The position numbers and the translations under genes were made by a program. The notes below the pieces were generated by a model. The model was given only the letters and a program-made list of their open reading frames with translations, searched no databases and had not been told where the DNA came from. A DNA stretch of 14,982 bases from Alphaproteobacteria bacterium. GTDB taxonomy: Bacteria; Pseudomonadota; Alphaproteobacteria; Caulobacterales; Parvularculaceae. The stretch covers positions 1 through 14,982 of the forward strand of contig JAUIEG010000012.1 of NCBI GenBank assembly GCA_030428745.1. Reading direction: 5' to 3'. Of the stretch, positions 14,040-14,982 are shown in pieces (position 1 is the first letter of the stretch; each line of letters begins with the position of its first letter).

Positions 14040-14630
14040 ATGATCGATCTTGAGTTGAGTATTACATCCCTCCGAGACTGGTTGAGGCAGGAAACCCGCG
14101 CATCACACGAGCGTACGGACGAAATGTTCAGCAGGCTCAGGACTGTGGGCGCAGCAGGGGTTAAGCATTTTCTAACCGCCCATGCTCTTGCCGCGCCCGC
14201 TATCGCCAGCCGCATTCATCGAAAACGCGACTTGCCTTTTGCAACTGATTTTGACCCTGCGCCGCTCACCGCGCTTTTAAGACGCGACTTTGAAACGCTT
14301 GGCGCCGCCTTGCCGCCACCAGCGCCGATTGACGGTCTTGCAAGCCCCGCAGAATGCGCGGGCGCGGCGTACACTTTGGCGGGCTCGCGTCTGGGAGCCA
14401 AAGTTCTCGCCAATCAGTGGAGCTCATCGCCGCCAGCCACTGGCTTTTCCAGCGCTTATCTCAATCAGGAAAATCTTTTTGGCGGTTGGCGGGAGTTTTG
14501 CGGCCACCTCAACAGCCTCGATGATCTTGAGGCAGAACGCCGCCTTGTATTGAACGGCGCTTTAGCCGCGTTCGAGCATTTCCAAACAGCCTTCGCTCAG
14601 GCTGCCGAGCCTTGCTACGCCCATGCCTGA
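14040..14630 (+). CDS. Biliverdin-producing heme oxygenase (BphO-type)
   Basis: A 196-residue heme oxygenase, which opens heme to biliverdin, iron and CO. The N-terminal helix LRDWLRQETRASHERTD carries the expected proximal heme ligand, His23, in the family's A-x-H-E-R-x-D setting. The second signature, YTLAGSRLGAKVL, with G115-S-R-L-G119, corresponds to the distal-helix and following segment. Its length is normal for bacterial BphO proteins. It has no signal peptide and should act in the cytoplasm. The stop overlaps the start of the bacteriophytochrome gene by 8 bases, so the two are an operon: this enzyme would supply the biliverdin chromophore. The ribosome binding site is weak; 14040 is the first ATG in frame and gives a complete N-terminal helix. 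Confidence 0.88.
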   Translation: MIDLELSITSLRDWLRQETRASHERTDEMFSRLRTVGAAGVKHFLTAHALAAPAIASRIHRKRDLPFATDFDPAPLTALLRRDFETLGAALPPPAPIDGLASPAECAGAAYTLAGSRLGAKVLANQWSSSPPATGFSSAYLNQENLFGGWREFCGHLNSLDDLEAERRLVLNGALAAFEHFQTAFAQAAEPCYAHA

Positions 14631-14982
14631 CCACGAAGAGTTTCAGGTCGATCTCGCCAATTGCGACCGGGAACCCATCCATCAGCTTGGCGCAATTCAA
14701 GACTTCGGGTTTCTCCTCGCGGTGTCTTCTGACTGGATCATCAAGCATGCCTCAAAAAATCTTGGGGACTATCTTGGCGTTCCTTTCAATGAAGTGATCG
14801 GCGGACAATTATCGGAAATTTTCAGCGCCGCCGCGATCCGCCAAGTCCAAAATGGCATTAAGGACCTGAAAACACCTGACAGCGTGCAGCGTCTGCGATC
14901 CATTAAACTGTCTGAAAATACCACCGTATTTGATGTTGCGGTTCACCGTTCCGGCGACAGCATTATCATCGAAGCCGAACCG
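14623..14982 (+). CDS. Bacteriophytochrome, N-terminal part (runs off the window)
   Basis: The first 120 residues of a red/far-red photoreceptor. The segment LANCDREPIHQLGAIQDFGF is the bacteriophytochrome N-terminal signature; Cys14 in it is the expected thioether attachment site for biliverdin. The rest of the window covers the PAS domain (about 20-120), including the usual ASKNLGDYLGVPFNEVIGGQLSEIF stretch and FDVAVHRSGDSIIIEAEP. The common IQPHG motif reads IQDFG here. The GAF, PHY and output domains (usually a histidine kinase) lie outside the window, so the output type is unknown. The start codon lies inside the end of the heme oxygenase gene (ATGCCTGA overlap), with no strong ribosome binding site, pointing to translational coupling. 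Confidence 0.9.
   Translation, partial: MPDHEEFQVDLANCDREPIHQLGAIQDFGFLLAVSSDWIIKHASKNLGDYLGVPFNEVIGGQLSEIFSAAAIRQVQNGIKDLKTPDSVQRLRSIKLSENTTVFDVAVHRSGDSIIIEAEP

Overview
The window looks like a chromosomal segment of a GC-rich alphaproteobacterium. The grounds are a full-length 664-residue RpoD with the alphaproteobacterial-type C-terminus, the dnaG-rpoD pair, a TypA/BipA GTPase, a UbiH-type flavin monooxygenase, and a heme oxygenase next to a bacteriophytochrome. I cannot assign a genus. I see no rRNA, tRNA, CRISPR array, insertion sequence or prophage. Most of the window is ordinary core genome, and I found no convincing new multi-gene system.

Layout. Positions 1-9552 are almost entirely minus-strand. 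Read in the direction of transcription: dnaG and rpoD (9552 to 5551, with a clear intrinsic terminator); a membrane-anchored serine hydrolase of the class C beta-lactamase fold (5428-4160); an NTF2/SnoaL-like lipoprotein (4088-3603); a protein made of two NTF2-like domains (3567-2746); a small unknown protein (2696-2397); an M48 metalloprotease lipoprotein (2298-853); a small beta-rich protein (710-414); and the start of another lipoprotein that runs off the left edge (404-1). typA lies divergently from dnaG on the plus strand (9760-11598). It converges on a small unknown gene of lower GC (11994-11611), which is followed by an FAD monooxygenase (13224-12052, minus).

Right end. Positions 13379-13933 hold two gene remnants: the C-terminal part of an acyltransferase-3 membrane protein on the minus strand and the C-terminal half of a LytTR DNA-binding domain on the plus strand. 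Both lack their 5' parts exactly where they meet. The simplest reading is one deletion that removed the 5' halves and shared promoter region of a divergent pair. A two-gene photoreceptor operon follows: a biliverdin-producing heme oxygenase (14040-14630), overlapping by 8 bases the start of a bacteriophytochrome whose first 120 codons are in the window. The first enzyme would make the biliverdin chromophore that the second binds.

Most worth a second look: the double 5' truncation at 13.7 kb; several palindromes in short intergenic spacers (4100-4143, 13331-13350, 13918-13935); a primase that has lost three of the four zinc ligands of its N-terminal domain; and the gapless 139-residue duplication in the two-domain NTF2-like protein.
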